From: Betaproteobacteria bacterium
Lineage (GTDB): Bacteria > Pseudomonadota > Gammaproteobacteria > Burkholderiales > UBA9220
NCBI GenBank assembly: GCA_003519965.1
Contig: DOVS01000141.1
Coordinates: 1 to 5,238 of the forward strand
Direction: 5' to 3'
Length of the DNA stretch: 5,238 nucleotides
The position numbers were made by a program, and so were the translations under genes. Positions 1 to 5,238 of the stretch are shown here, in pieces (the first letter of the stretch is position 1; each line of letters opens with the position of its first letter). The notes below the pieces were generated by a model. The model saw only the letters and a list, made by a program, of their open reading frames with translations, did no database searches and was not told the DNA's origin.

Positions 1-417
1 ACCTTGCTCAGCCATGGCGATGCATTCTGCACCCTGGACCGGGATTATCAGCAATTCCGCGCAACCGTCCGCCGCCCGGCCTGGCAAAGGGAATTCCTTG
101 CCCGCCCATTAACTCAGCGCAAAGCGGAAATCGAAACGCTGCGCCGCCACAGTATGCACGCGAAGGGACAAAAAGCAGCGGCGGCTACCGATGTAGCGCC
201 GCAAGCCATCGGCGAGGCGTTGCGCCGCCATCGCTGCCACCGCCTGATCCATGGCCACACCCATCGCCCCGCACGACATATCCACCGGATCGACGACCGC
301 GACTGCGAACGCTGGGTGCTGCCCAGTTGGGACGATTACCCCGGCGGCTATCTCCGCTGCGACGCCAACGGTTGCGCTTGGGACGGTAACGAGGCGCTCA
401 AGCTGACGGCGCACTGA
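1..417 (+). CDS. lpxH: UDP-2,3-diacylglucosamine diphosphatase LpxH, C-terminal part (5' end outside window)
   Basis: LpxH hydrolyses UDP-2,3-diacylglucosamine to lipid X and UMP, the fourth step of lipid A synthesis, as a peripheral inner-membrane metallophosphoesterase. The visible 138 residues begin just before the HGD metal-binding motif (residues 5-7) and contain the second histidine motif HGHTHRP (84-90), the two C-terminal calcineurin-like metal-ligand blocks. The stretch between them (YQQFRA, PAWQ, FLARPL) matches the LpxH helical insertion that holds the acyl chains. By comparison with the roughly 240-residue family, about 110 N-terminal residues, including the DxH and GNRD motifs, lie outside the window. 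The TTG at base 4 is an internal Leu codon, not a start. The substrate-binding segment is somewhat divergent (see findings). The stop codon lies inside the 3' end of the convergent transglutaminase gene, a 20-bp tail-to-tail overlap. The family call is secure; LpxI and LpxG alternatives are excluded by the fold motifs and insertion. Confidence 0.93.
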   Translation, partial: TLLSHGDAFCTLDRDYQQFRATVRRPAWQREFLARPLTQRKAEIETLRRHSMHAKGQKAAAATDVAPQAIGEALRRHRCHRLIHGHTHRPARHIHRIDDRDCERWVLPSWDDYPGGYLRCDANGCAWDGNEALKLTAH

Positions 418-2362
418 AGCGGCGCGCCCGGCGCCGCAGCTCCGCGACTTGCGCCAACGGCCGCGTCCGGCCATAGCGCAACATGGTATAGAGCGCGCTA
501 ATCCGGTGAATCTCGCTCGCCGCGGCGGGTAGCCGCCGCGCCGCCCGCCGAGCAAAGTCCAGCGGCCCTTCGCTCGGCCCTCTTACCACCGCCGCCCGCG
601 CCAGCCGTATGCAAAACCGGCGATAGGCCGCCGTTACCGGATCGGCGCGCCGCCAGCGCCGCCCTCGCAGCAAAAACGCAGCGGTCAACAACAGCAAGCC
701 ACCGCCGCCGGCGAACAATGCCAGCGCCATCTCCGCCCAACCGCTCAAACCCAAGCGGGCAAGCAATTGCAGTTGCCGCTGCTGGGAATAACCCAGCACC
801 CACAGATTCCAACCGCCGTTAATAAAATCCCAGCCGTAACGCAGATCGCGCAGCCAAGCGCCGCCCTCGCCGAACCCGCCCGGCAACGCAGCGGCGGCGG
901 GCAGCGCCGACTGAATACCGGACTCGACACGATCCGGAGAAACCATCGCGGTGGGGTCCTCCCGCACCCATCCGCGGCCTTTCAGCCACACTTCGGCCCA
1001 GGCGTGAGCGTCCGACTGGCGCACGACCCAATAATGTCCTAGCGGATTGTATTCCCCCCCCTGATAACCCGTCACCACCCGCGCCGGAATGCCGGCGGCG
1101 CGCATCAAGGTTACAAAGCTGGCGGCAAAATGTTCGCAAAAACCGCGCCGGCTATTAAATAGGAAGCGGTCTACCGGATTAGGGCCGGGCAAGGCGGGCG
1201 GCGACAGGGTATAAACGAAATGATGACGCCGGTAGTACGCTAGCGCTTGCGCAACAAGCACGGCGTTATCGGGCGCCTCGGCGCGCCAGGCGGCGGCCAG
1301 CCGGCGAGTCCGCGGATTAGCCGCCGGCGGCAGTTGCAGCGCCCGATGCAATTCCGCGGGCGTGGCGCCCTCGGTACGGTAATGCAAGTACGACGTCATG
1401 ACGTAACGCAACCGCCGCTCTACCGGCGCAGCGCGCATCAATAAATAATCTGGGCGCAGCATTGCGTTTGTCGGCACGCTCGCCGGTAAATCTAGTGCGA
1501 ACAGCCACTTGCGCCCATCCGGCTCTAGGATCACCTGATACTTCACCGCCTTGCCGAAACCCTGATAGCGAACCGGGCGCGCCGGCGGCGGATAACCGAC
1601 ACGCCAACTGCGCCCGTTGGTATACCACAATACGGGACCGCGCCAGTAAAGCTGCTTAGCGGGCGGCGGCTTGCCATCGAACTTCACCCGGAAAGCCACC
1701 GCATTGGATAAACTCAGTTGGCTAATGCTGCCCGGCGACATGGTGTCGCTTAGGCCGCTCACGCCGCTGCCCGCATCTGTCGGCACACGCCACAATGGGC
1801 CGGAGATGCGGGGAAACAAGATAAACAGCACCAGCATGAGCGGTATCGCCTGAGCTAGCAGCGTTCCCGCCAGGCGCAGGTTTTGGGAGAAGCGGCGCGA
1901 CGGCAGCGGGTGATTGACGCCAATCAAGGCGGCGGTCATCAATAACGCTGCGGTGAAAAGATACGCGCCCATCCACAAGCGTTGGGAATAGAGAAAATGG
2001 GTAATGATCAGGAAATAACCGAGCAATATCAGAATAAAACGGTCGCGGTAACCGCGCATTTCCATCAGCTTAAGGCCCAGCATCAACGTCAACAGCGCAA
2101 CCCCGGCGTCGCGGCCGAATAAAGTGCCGTAGCTCGCCAATACGCCCACCGCACTAACAATAACCAGCGCAGGCAACAACCATTTCCTCGGCAACGGCAG
2201 CGGACGGCGCAACGCGATGGCGCGCCATGCAAACAGCGCCATTGTCAATCCGGTCGCCCACAACGGCAGGTGCGACGCATGCGGCAGCACCGCCACGGCC
2301 AGCGCCGCCAGCAACCAGCCGGTTGTGCGCGAAGAGGGCGTCAACGGGCTGGCGCCGCTCAT
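398..2362 (-). CDS. tgpA: TgpA-like membrane transglutaminase (DUF3488 / transglutaminase core / DUF4129)
   Basis: This 654-residue protein has the TgpA architecture. An N-terminal DUF3488 membrane domain has about seven hydrophobic segments (roughly 15-28, 35-51, 61-77, 84-100, 108-123, 133-149, 166-183). A large periplasmic part carries the transglutaminase-like core, then one C-terminal membrane helix (about 545-566) and a cytosolic DUF4129 tail (about 570-645). The triad is visible as Cys409 (RGFCEHFA), His453 (SDAHAWAEVW) and Asp469 (REDPTA). The spacings of 44 and 16 equal those I recall for the Pseudomonas aeruginosa TgpA triad C404/H448/D464, so the enzyme looks intact. Its natural substrate is unknown in the family. 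The start at 2362 is preferred because its ATG overlaps the upstream TGA (ATGA) and a GAGAGAG tract lies 4 nt upstream. An earlier ATG at 2401 (667 residues) has its purine tract too close. It is the last gene of the MoxR-DUF58-TgpA operon. Assignment to the family is firm; the physiological role is not. Confidence 0.93.
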   Translation of the reverse strand: MSGASPLTPSSRTTGWLLAALAVAVLPHASHLPLWATGLTMALFAWRAIALRRPLPLPRKWLLPALVIVSAVGVLASYGTLFGRDAGVALLTLMLGLKLMEMRGYRDRFILILLGYFLIITHFLYSQRLWMGAYLFTAALLMTAALIGVNHPLPSRRFSQNLRLAGTLLAQAIPLMLVLFILFPRISGPLWRVPTDAGSGVSGLSDTMSPGSISQLSLSNAVAFRVKFDGKPPPAKQLYWRGPVLWYTNGRSWRVGYPPPARPVRYQGFGKAVKYQVILEPDGRKWLFALDLPASVPTNAMLRPDYLLMRAAPVERRLRYVMTSYLHYRTEGATPAELHRALQLPPAANPRTRRLAAAWRAEAPDNAVLVAQALAYYRRHHFVYTLSPPALPGPNPVDRFLFNSRRGFCEHFAASFVTLMRAAGIPARVVTGYQGGEYNPLGHYWVVRQSDAHAWAEVWLKGRGWVREDPTAMVSPDRVESGIQSALPAAAALPGGFGEGGAWLRDLRYGWDFINGGWNLWVLGYSQQRQLQLLARLGLSGWAEMALALFAGGGGLLLLTAAFLLRGRRWRRADPVTAAYRRFCIRLARAAVVRGPSEGPLDFARRAARRLPAAASEIHRISALYTMLRYGRTRPLAQVAELRRRARRFSAPSA

Positions 2363-3306
2363 TGCGCTCTCTCGCCGAATAACGCCAACGCCGCCAGACA
2401 TCTCTCCCGATGGCGCTCGCCGCTGGCGGGCGCGATCTCCTGACCAGGCAATCGCAAACCATAATCGCCGCCGGCGCGCTCTGCGTCGATCACCCAGCGA
2501 GCCAGACAGGACAAACGGGTTTCAGTATCGAACGGCGCCAGTTGCGTCCATTCCAACCACGCCACGCCGCCCCGTTCACCGGAAAACTCCTTGATCAGCA
2601 GCGTATCGTCCCGTGCGACCGCTTTCCACGCCACATGACGCGGCGAATCGCCCGGGCGGTAACCGCGCAACCCGCTGAAATCATCGCGGCCCGCCCCATC
2701 CGGCCGTCCTCCTGCATCGGTTTCCCCGCCGAAAGGCGGCGGCGGCGCGCCTTCCCCCGCGGGTTGCGGATAAACCAAGCAGGCCATATCCGGCGCCGCC
2801 CAGGCCCACGCCCGAAACAGGCCCAACGGGAATTGGGTAAACAGGTGCAAACGCCCGGGCCGCAGCAAACCACGCTGCGGCGCCGGCAATGGCAACGCCA
2901 GACATTCGCCCGCCGGCGGCAAGTCGACCGCGACGGGCGGCCGGCCTTCCCATTGCAGCACTAGCGCCGGCCGCGACGCGCCCTCTCGGCTATGCAGGCA
3001 AATGTGAAATACCGCCATCTGACCGGAAAATACCGGCTCCACCTTGCCGGGACGCAGCGTGAGGCCGACTAAATTTCTGTAGGTGTGAAAAATGGAGACG
3101 ATGGCGAGGCTGCCGAGTAAAAAGGTAAAGGCGAAACCCAAGCTCAAACTGTAATTGATCGAGCCGACCCACATCACCGCCAGCATCACCCCAAACATCA
3201 GGCCATGGCGGGTAGGCAAGATATACACGGTGCGATGGCCAAGAGTCATCTCGCTGCCCCGTGGCAAACGCGCTTCCAGCCAAGCTTGGAAGGGACGGAA
3301 CGCCAT
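2359..3306 (-). CDS. DUF58 domain membrane protein, partner of the MoxR ATPase
   Basis: This is a 315-residue protein. A short basic N-terminus is followed by two hydrophobic segments (about 34-50 and 53-73) forming a membrane hairpin, then the family-typical HTYRNLVGLTL (74-84), a beta-rich region, and the DUF58 signature DFSGLRGYRPGD...HVAWKAVAR (about 209-232). A Gly/Pro-rich linker (about 182-206) precedes the signature. Length and order match the short DUF58 proteins that accompany TgpA; no complete VWA-domain MIDAS motif is evident. The biochemical function is not established. In MoxR gene clusters, DUF58 proteins are thought to be clients or adaptors of the ATPase at the membrane. The start at 3306 lies 3 nt after the moxR stop with no good Shine-Dalgarno, which suggests translational coupling. 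The alternative Met20 would remove a segment normal for the family. The gene ends in an ATGA overlap with tgpA. Confidence 0.9.
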   Translation of the reverse strand: MAFRPFQAWLEARLPRGSEMTLGHRTVYILPTRHGLMFGVMLAVMWVGSINYSLSLGFAFTFLLGSLAIVSIFHTYRNLVGLTLRPGKVEPVFSGQMAVFHICLHSREGASRPALVLQWEGRPPVAVDLPPAGECLALPLPAPQRGLLRPGRLHLFTQFPLGLFRAWAWAAPDMACLVYPQPAGEGAPPPPFGGETDAGGRPDGAGRDDFSGLRGYRPGDSPRHVAWKAVARDDTLLIKEFSGERGGVAWLEWTQLAPFDTETRLSCLARWVIDAERAGGDYGLRLPGQEIAPASGERHRERCLAALALFGERAQ

Positions 3307-3309
3307 GGG

Positions 3310-4227
3310 TTAGGGAATGGGCACCGCCAGCAATTGCGCCGCGATTTCATCGGCGGTCAACGCGCCGGTGCGCGCAGCGGGATGCAAGCGATGGACAGCG
3401 ATCTCCGGCAGCACGGCCTGAATATCCTCCGGTGCGACAAATTCCCGTCCCGCCATCAGCGCCCAGGCGCGGGCGCAACGCAACAAGGAAAGCGCCGCCC
3501 GTGGCGACAACCCCGTGCGAAACGTGGGCGACTCGCGCGTAAACGCCACCAGCGCCTGTACATAGTCGAGCAGCGCGTCGGAGACATGCACTCGCTCCAC
3601 GGCTTGCTGCAACGCCTGTAATTGCGCCATATCGAGACAAGGCTCCAGCCGTTCGATGAGTCGACGCCGGTCTTCCCCTTGAAGCAGGGCGCGCTCGGCG
3701 CGATGACCGGGATAACCGAGAGCGATGCGCATCAAGAAGCGGTCGAGCTGGGATTCCGGCAGGGGAAAAGTGCCGATTTGGTACGCCGGGTTCTGGGTCG
3801 CAATCACAAAGAACGGTGCGGGCAACGGCCGCGTTTCCCCTTCCGCCGTTACTTGACGTTCCTCCATCGCTTCTAGCAGCGCGCTTTGCGTCTTTGGCGT
3901 TGCACGGTTGATTTCGTCGGCCAAAATCACCTGGGCGAAAACCGGGCCGGGATGGAACTTAAACGCGCTGCTCTGCCGGTCGAATACCGATACGCCGATA
4001 ATATCCGCCGGCAGCAAATCGCTGGTGAATTGGATGCGATGGAATTGTAATCCCAGCACATGGGCCATCACATGGGCCAGGGTCGTCTTGCCCACTCCGG
4101 GCAAATCTTCGATTAACAAATGACCGCGCGCCAGCAAACACGCCAGCGCTAGGCGAAGCTGACGTTCCTTTCCCAGCACCACCTCGGCGGCGCGGCCTAC
4201 GACGCGATCGATCCATTCCGTGGACAT
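3310..4227 (-). CDS. MoxR-family AAA+ ATPase
   Basis: This 305-residue cytosolic ATPase has every expected motif: Walker A DLPGVGKTT (41-49), Walker B ILADEINRA (101-109, with D104 and E105), sensor 1 ATQNP (143-147), the arginine-finger region ESQLDRF (158-164), and sensor 2 GLSPRAA (239-245) followed by the C-terminal lid with HRL (279-281). MoxR ATPases form rings and are thought to remodel or activate protein partners, commonly VWA or DUF58 proteins encoded next door; here the partner is presumably the downstream DUF58 protein. The ATG at 4227 is chosen because AAGGAG (complement of 4236-4241) lies 8 nt upstream and the protein then begins at normal family length. Reading back to 4335 would add 36 residues without family character and reach the -35 box of the divergent promoter. 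It is the first gene of the operon. The symbol is left blank because orthology to the original methanol-oxidation moxR is not implied. Confidence 0.95.
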   Translation of the reverse strand: MSTEWIDRVVGRAAEVVLGKERQLRLALACLLARGHLLIEDLPGVGKTTLAHVMAHVLGLQFHRIQFTSDLLPADIIGVSVFDRQSSAFKFHPGPVFAQVILADEINRATPKTQSALLEAMEERQVTAEGETRPLPAPFFVIATQNPAYQIGTFPLPESQLDRFLMRIALGYPGHRAERALLQGEDRRRLIERLEPCLDMAQLQALQQAVERVHVSDALLDYVQALVAFTRESPTFRTGLSPRAALSLLRCARAWALMAGREFVAPEDIQAVLPEIAVHRLHPAARTGALTADEIAAQLLAVPIP

Positions 4228-4235
4228 TTCATCCG

Positions 4236-4241
4236 CTCCTT
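4236..4241 (-). promoter_or_regulatory. Ribosome-binding site of the MoxR gene
   Basis: On the minus strand this reads AAGGAG, 8 nt before the ATG at 4227. It decides the start in favour of the 305-residue product over a 341-residue reading. I see no convincing sigma70 promoter for this operon on the minus strand between here and about 4400. Confidence 0.75.
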
Positions 4242-4336
4242 GCCGTTGGTTGGGCCCGCCTACCGCGAATAATTCCATGGTAGCACGGCCGCCGCCAGAG
4301 GCTATCCCGGTTCGCCACCCGCACAGCCAGCCCACA

Positions 4337-4365
4337 TTGACATCCTTGCGATCAGCGGATAGAAT
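4337..4365 (+). promoter_or_regulatory. Near-consensus sigma70 promoter upstream of speD
   Basis: A perfect -35 box TTGACA (4337-4342) and a five-of-six -10 box TAGAAT (4360-4365) are separated by the optimal 17 nt. Initiation would be expected near 4372. It points towards speD, whose start codon is about 280 nt downstream, so the transcript would carry an unusually long leader or be a separate small RNA. No UP-like A/T tract precedes it. No other plausible plus-strand promoter was seen between here and speD. The call rests on sequence match only. Confidence 0.7.
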
Positions 4366-4414
4366 CTCCCGTTTTTCTGGCGCTCGGAGAGGCTTTGCCT
4401 ATCGCGGGCGCGGG

Positions 4415-4492
4415 ATGAAAACGGCCACAGCTTACACTGTTTGGTCACTCATTGGCTGAATGAAGGGCGAACGCCCCGACAGCCGCCGGTAA
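4415..4492 (+). other. Two abutting tiny ORFs in the speD leader (possible leader peptides)
   Basis: ATG at 4415 opens a 14-codon frame (MKTATAYTVWSLIG) ending in TGA at 4457-4459. The next base starts a second ATG (4460) opening a 10-codon frame (MKGERPDSRR) that ends in TAA at 4490-4492, at the foot of the 15-bp stem. The arrangement would suit translation-dependent attenuation. Against it, neither start has a well-placed Shine-Dalgarno (GGAGAGG at 4386-4392 is about 22 nt from the first ATG), and short frames arise easily by chance. Confidence 0.2.
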
Positions 4493-4541
4493 GAAACCCT
4501 GTCGCGAGCTTCAGGCGCAGCGGACAGGGTTTCTTGCGTTT
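4489..4541 (+). terminator. Long hairpin followed by a short T-run: candidate attenuator or terminator
   Basis: GTAAGAAACCCTGTC (4489-4503) pairs with GACAGGGTTTCTTGC (4523-4537): 15 bp with one G-U type pair and a 19-nt loop. After one G comes TTTT (4539-4542). The stem is long, but its lower part is A/T-rich and the T-run is short, so termination may be partial. It sits inside the predicted speD leader, which fits a conditional attenuator; it could equally end a small RNA started at 4372. Confidence 0.45.
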
Positions 4542-4634
4542 TGGCGTGATGAACCGTCGCGGTTCCGCGCTGGGGCGACGGGGCGCTTGCAGCCCCCGTC
4601 GCAGTCGTTTGTTGCTCCCTTGTAAGAGCATCGT

Positions 4635-4641
4635 AAGGAGG
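4635..4641 (+). promoter_or_regulatory. Strong Shine-Dalgarno of speD
   Basis: AAGGAGG (with a further G at 4642) lies 8 nt before the ATG at 4650 and is close to the ideal complement of the 16S rRNA tail. It fixes the speD start. Upstream CCCTT (4617-4621) could pair with GAGGG (4638-4642) and mask it, competing with the hairpin at 4613-4630. Confidence 0.85.
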
Positions 4642-4649
4642 GTAAAACG

Positions 4650-5048
4650 ATGGCGCTTAATCCAGTGGTTGATTTTCGCCCTGAAAAAGCGGATATTGGT
4701 CTTCACTTAATTGGCGATCTGTATCAATGCCGGGCGGACGAGCGCTATTTTTTCGACGCGGCGCATCTACGCGCGCATTGTATTCGGTTGGTGGAGCAAG
4801 CAGGACTAACCATTGTCGGCGACTACTTCCATCAGTTCGGCCAAGATGGCGGCGTAACCGGTACTGTCGTGTTGGCCGAGTCGCATTTGGCCATCCATAC
4901 CTGGCCGGAAAAAGACTATGTGACCCTGGACGTTTATGTGTGTAACTACACCAGCAACAACCGTCCCAAAGCGCGAAAGCTGTTCAACGCCCTGGTGGAA
5001 ACCTTTCACCCCGTCAATCCCCACATCCGTTCGGTAAACCGGGAATAG
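4650..5048 (+). CDS. speD: S-adenosylmethionine decarboxylase proenzyme, class 1b (short form)
   Basis: This 132-residue proenzyme self-cleaves at Glu77-Ser78 within AESHLAIHTWPE (76-87), turning Ser78 into the pyruvoyl cofactor that decarboxylates S-adenosylmethionine to provide the aminopropyl donor for spermidine. Ser78, His83 (processing) and Cys98 (proton donor, in VCNY) have the same spacing (5 and 15) as Ser63/His68/Cys83 of the Thermotoga maritima enzyme as I recall it, so it should be functional. GLHLIGDLYQC (17-27) is the usual N-terminal strand. The size fits the short class (about 115-140 residues), not the roughly 264-residue E. coli type. An N-terminal extension of about 13 residues is supported by the strong Shine-Dalgarno at 4635-4641. 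speE follows 6 nt after the stop codon, so the two are probably one operon. By eye its composition is less GC-rich than the opposite operon. The short form is also called speH in some annotations. Confidence 0.96.
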   Translation: MALNPVVDFRPEKADIGLHLIGDLYQCRADERYFFDAAHLRAHCIRLVEQAGLTIVGDYFHQFGQDGGVTGTVVLAESHLAIHTWPEKDYVTLDVYVCNYTSNNRPKARKLFNALVETFHPVNPHIRSVNRE

Positions 5049-5054
5049 CGCACC

Positions 5055-5238
5055 ATGGACAAAGCTCATTCCTCTCGCTATGTAATTGAGCGTCTCAACG
5101 AAAATTACGGTTACTATCTGCGCGCTAGCGAGGCGGTGGAATACGGCCATACCCGCTTCCAGGAAATGGAAGTCTTCGATACCCCGATGTTCGGCCGCAT
5201 GCTTCGGCTGGACCGAGTGTTCATGACCTCGGAAAAGG
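5055..5238 (+). CDS. speE: Spermidine synthase (polyamine aminopropyltransferase), N-terminal part, cut by window edge
   Basis: The first 61 residues of SpeE are present; the family is usually about 280-300 residues. The enzyme transfers the aminopropyl group of decarboxylated S-adenosylmethionine, the product of SpeD, to putrescine, giving spermidine and methylthioadenosine in the cytosol. What is visible is the N-terminal beta-strand domain: RFQEMEVFDTPMFGRMLRLD followed by MTSEK, matching the conserved pattern Q-x-[IM]-E-V-x-x-T-x-x-FG...LD...SE. The catalytic Rossmann domain and its aspartates lie beyond the edge. The ATG at 5055 is the only sensible start; the preceding GGGAAT is a weak, distant Shine-Dalgarno, so translation is probably coupled to speD, whose stop is 6 nt upstream. 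The resemblance, including LDRVFMTSEK, is to betaproteobacterial SpeE as recalled. Function is inferred from this segment and from the speD neighbour. Confidence 0.92.
   Translation, partial: MDKAHSSRYVIERLNENYGYYLRASEAVEYGHTRFQEMEVFDTPMFGRMLRLDRVFMTSEK

Larger units (their letters stand above)
4372..4649 (+). ncRNA. Candidate structured 5' leader of speD (or separate small RNA)
   Basis: This is the non-coding stretch between the predicted transcription start and speD. Visible hairpins are AGGC/GCCT (4390-4400), GGCCACAG with CTGTttGGTC (4423-4446), TCATT/AATGA (4449-4463), a 15-bp stem (4489-4537), GAACCG/CGGTTC (4551-4565), GCGACGGGG/CCCCGTCGC (4575-4602) and TGCTC/GAGCA (4613-4630), which ends 4 nt before the speD Shine-Dalgarno. 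Several short ones could be chance in GC-rich DNA; the 15-bp and 9-bp stems are less easily dismissed. I do not recognise a known riboswitch, 6S RNA, SRP RNA or other RNA family. Two readings are possible: a leader controlling speDE, or a small RNA of about 170 nt ending after the 15-bp stem. Confidence 0.4.

Noticed and set aside
109..555. 148-codon minus-strand frame opposite lpxH
   Set aside because: It overlaps lpxH and the end of tgpA in another frame and shows no domain or motif.
2363..2401. Longer start for the transglutaminase (667 residues from 2401)
   Set aside because: Its purine tract is only about 2 nt from the ATG and it would overlap the DUF58 gene by 43 nt; the ATG at 2362 forms a standard ATGA junction.
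2410..2964. 184-codon open frame on the plus strand opposite the DUF58 gene
   Set aside because: It has no recognisable domain, is Arg/Gln/Pro-rich as expected for the antisense of a GC-rich gene, and lies fully opposite a gene with clear family motifs.
3205..3621. 138-codon plus-strand frame opposite the DUF58/MoxR junction
   Set aside because: Its composition is that of a shadow frame and it crosses two well-supported genes on the other strand.
4277..4282. Minus-strand TACCAT as a -10 box for the MoxR operon
   Set aside because: There is no acceptable -35 at 16-18 nt and the -10 match alone is too weak to support a promoter.
4228..4335. Longer start for the MoxR ATPase (341 residues from 4335)
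   Set aside because: The extra 36 residues do not look like the family, there is a good AAGGAG at the right distance from 4227, and the extension would reach the divergent promoter.
4575..4610. GC-rich 9-bp hairpin read as an intrinsic terminator before speD
   Set aside because: It is followed by AGTCGTTTGTTG rather than a continuous T-run; kept only as part of the candidate leader structure.
4228..4649. Known RNA genes or mobile remnants in the intergenic region
   Set aside because: I see no tRNA cloverleaf, 6S or SRP RNA signature, known riboswitch core, terminal inverted repeats with target duplications, or CRISPR repeats.
4806..5150. 114-codon minus-strand frame opposite speD and speE
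   Set aside because: It is antisense to two genes with catalytic-site evidence and has no recognisable content.

Overview
The window looks like ordinary chromosome from a Gram-negative proteobacterium, most likely a betaproteobacterium. The evidence is an LpxH-type lipid A hydrolase, a short class 1b SpeD followed by a SpeE whose N-terminus (RFQEMEVFDTP...MTSEK) resembles betaproteobacterial spermidine synthases, and a GC-rich composition. The taxonomic call rests on recalled family resemblance, not on a search. No insertion sequence, phage gene, CRISPR array, tRNA or rRNA is visible.

Layout: (1) bases 1-417 (+) hold the C-terminal half of lpxH (lipid A synthesis). (2) Running towards it on the minus strand is a tight three-gene operon: an AAA+ MoxR-family ATPase (4227-3310), a DUF58 membrane protein (3306-2359) and a TgpA-like membrane transglutaminase (2362-398). 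Its junctions are a 3-nt gap and a 4-nt ATGA overlap, and its last gene overlaps the end of lpxH tail to tail by 20 bp. (3) A 422-bp intergenic region (4228-4649) separates this operon from polyamine genes on the plus strand. (4) speD (4650-5048) and the start of speE (5055 to the window edge) make decarboxylated S-adenosylmethionine and then spermidine.

How the genes work together: LpxH acts at the inner membrane in lipid A assembly. The MoxR/DUF58/TgpA trio is a widespread but poorly understood envelope cassette, in which a MoxR ATPase is thought to act as a chaperone or remodeller for its partners and the transglutaminase-fold domain faces the periplasm. SpeD and SpeE are consecutive steps of spermidine synthesis.

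The least explained part is the region before speD. It has a near-consensus sigma70 promoter (TTGACA, 17 nt, TAGAAT) about 280 nt upstream of the start codon. The predicted leader contains a 15-bp hairpin followed by TTTT, further hairpins, two abutting tiny ORFs whose second stop codon lies at the foot of the large hairpin, and a possible mask over the speD ribosome-binding site. This looks like a candidate attenuator, structured leader or small RNA controlling polyamine synthesis, and it is the main item for follow-up.
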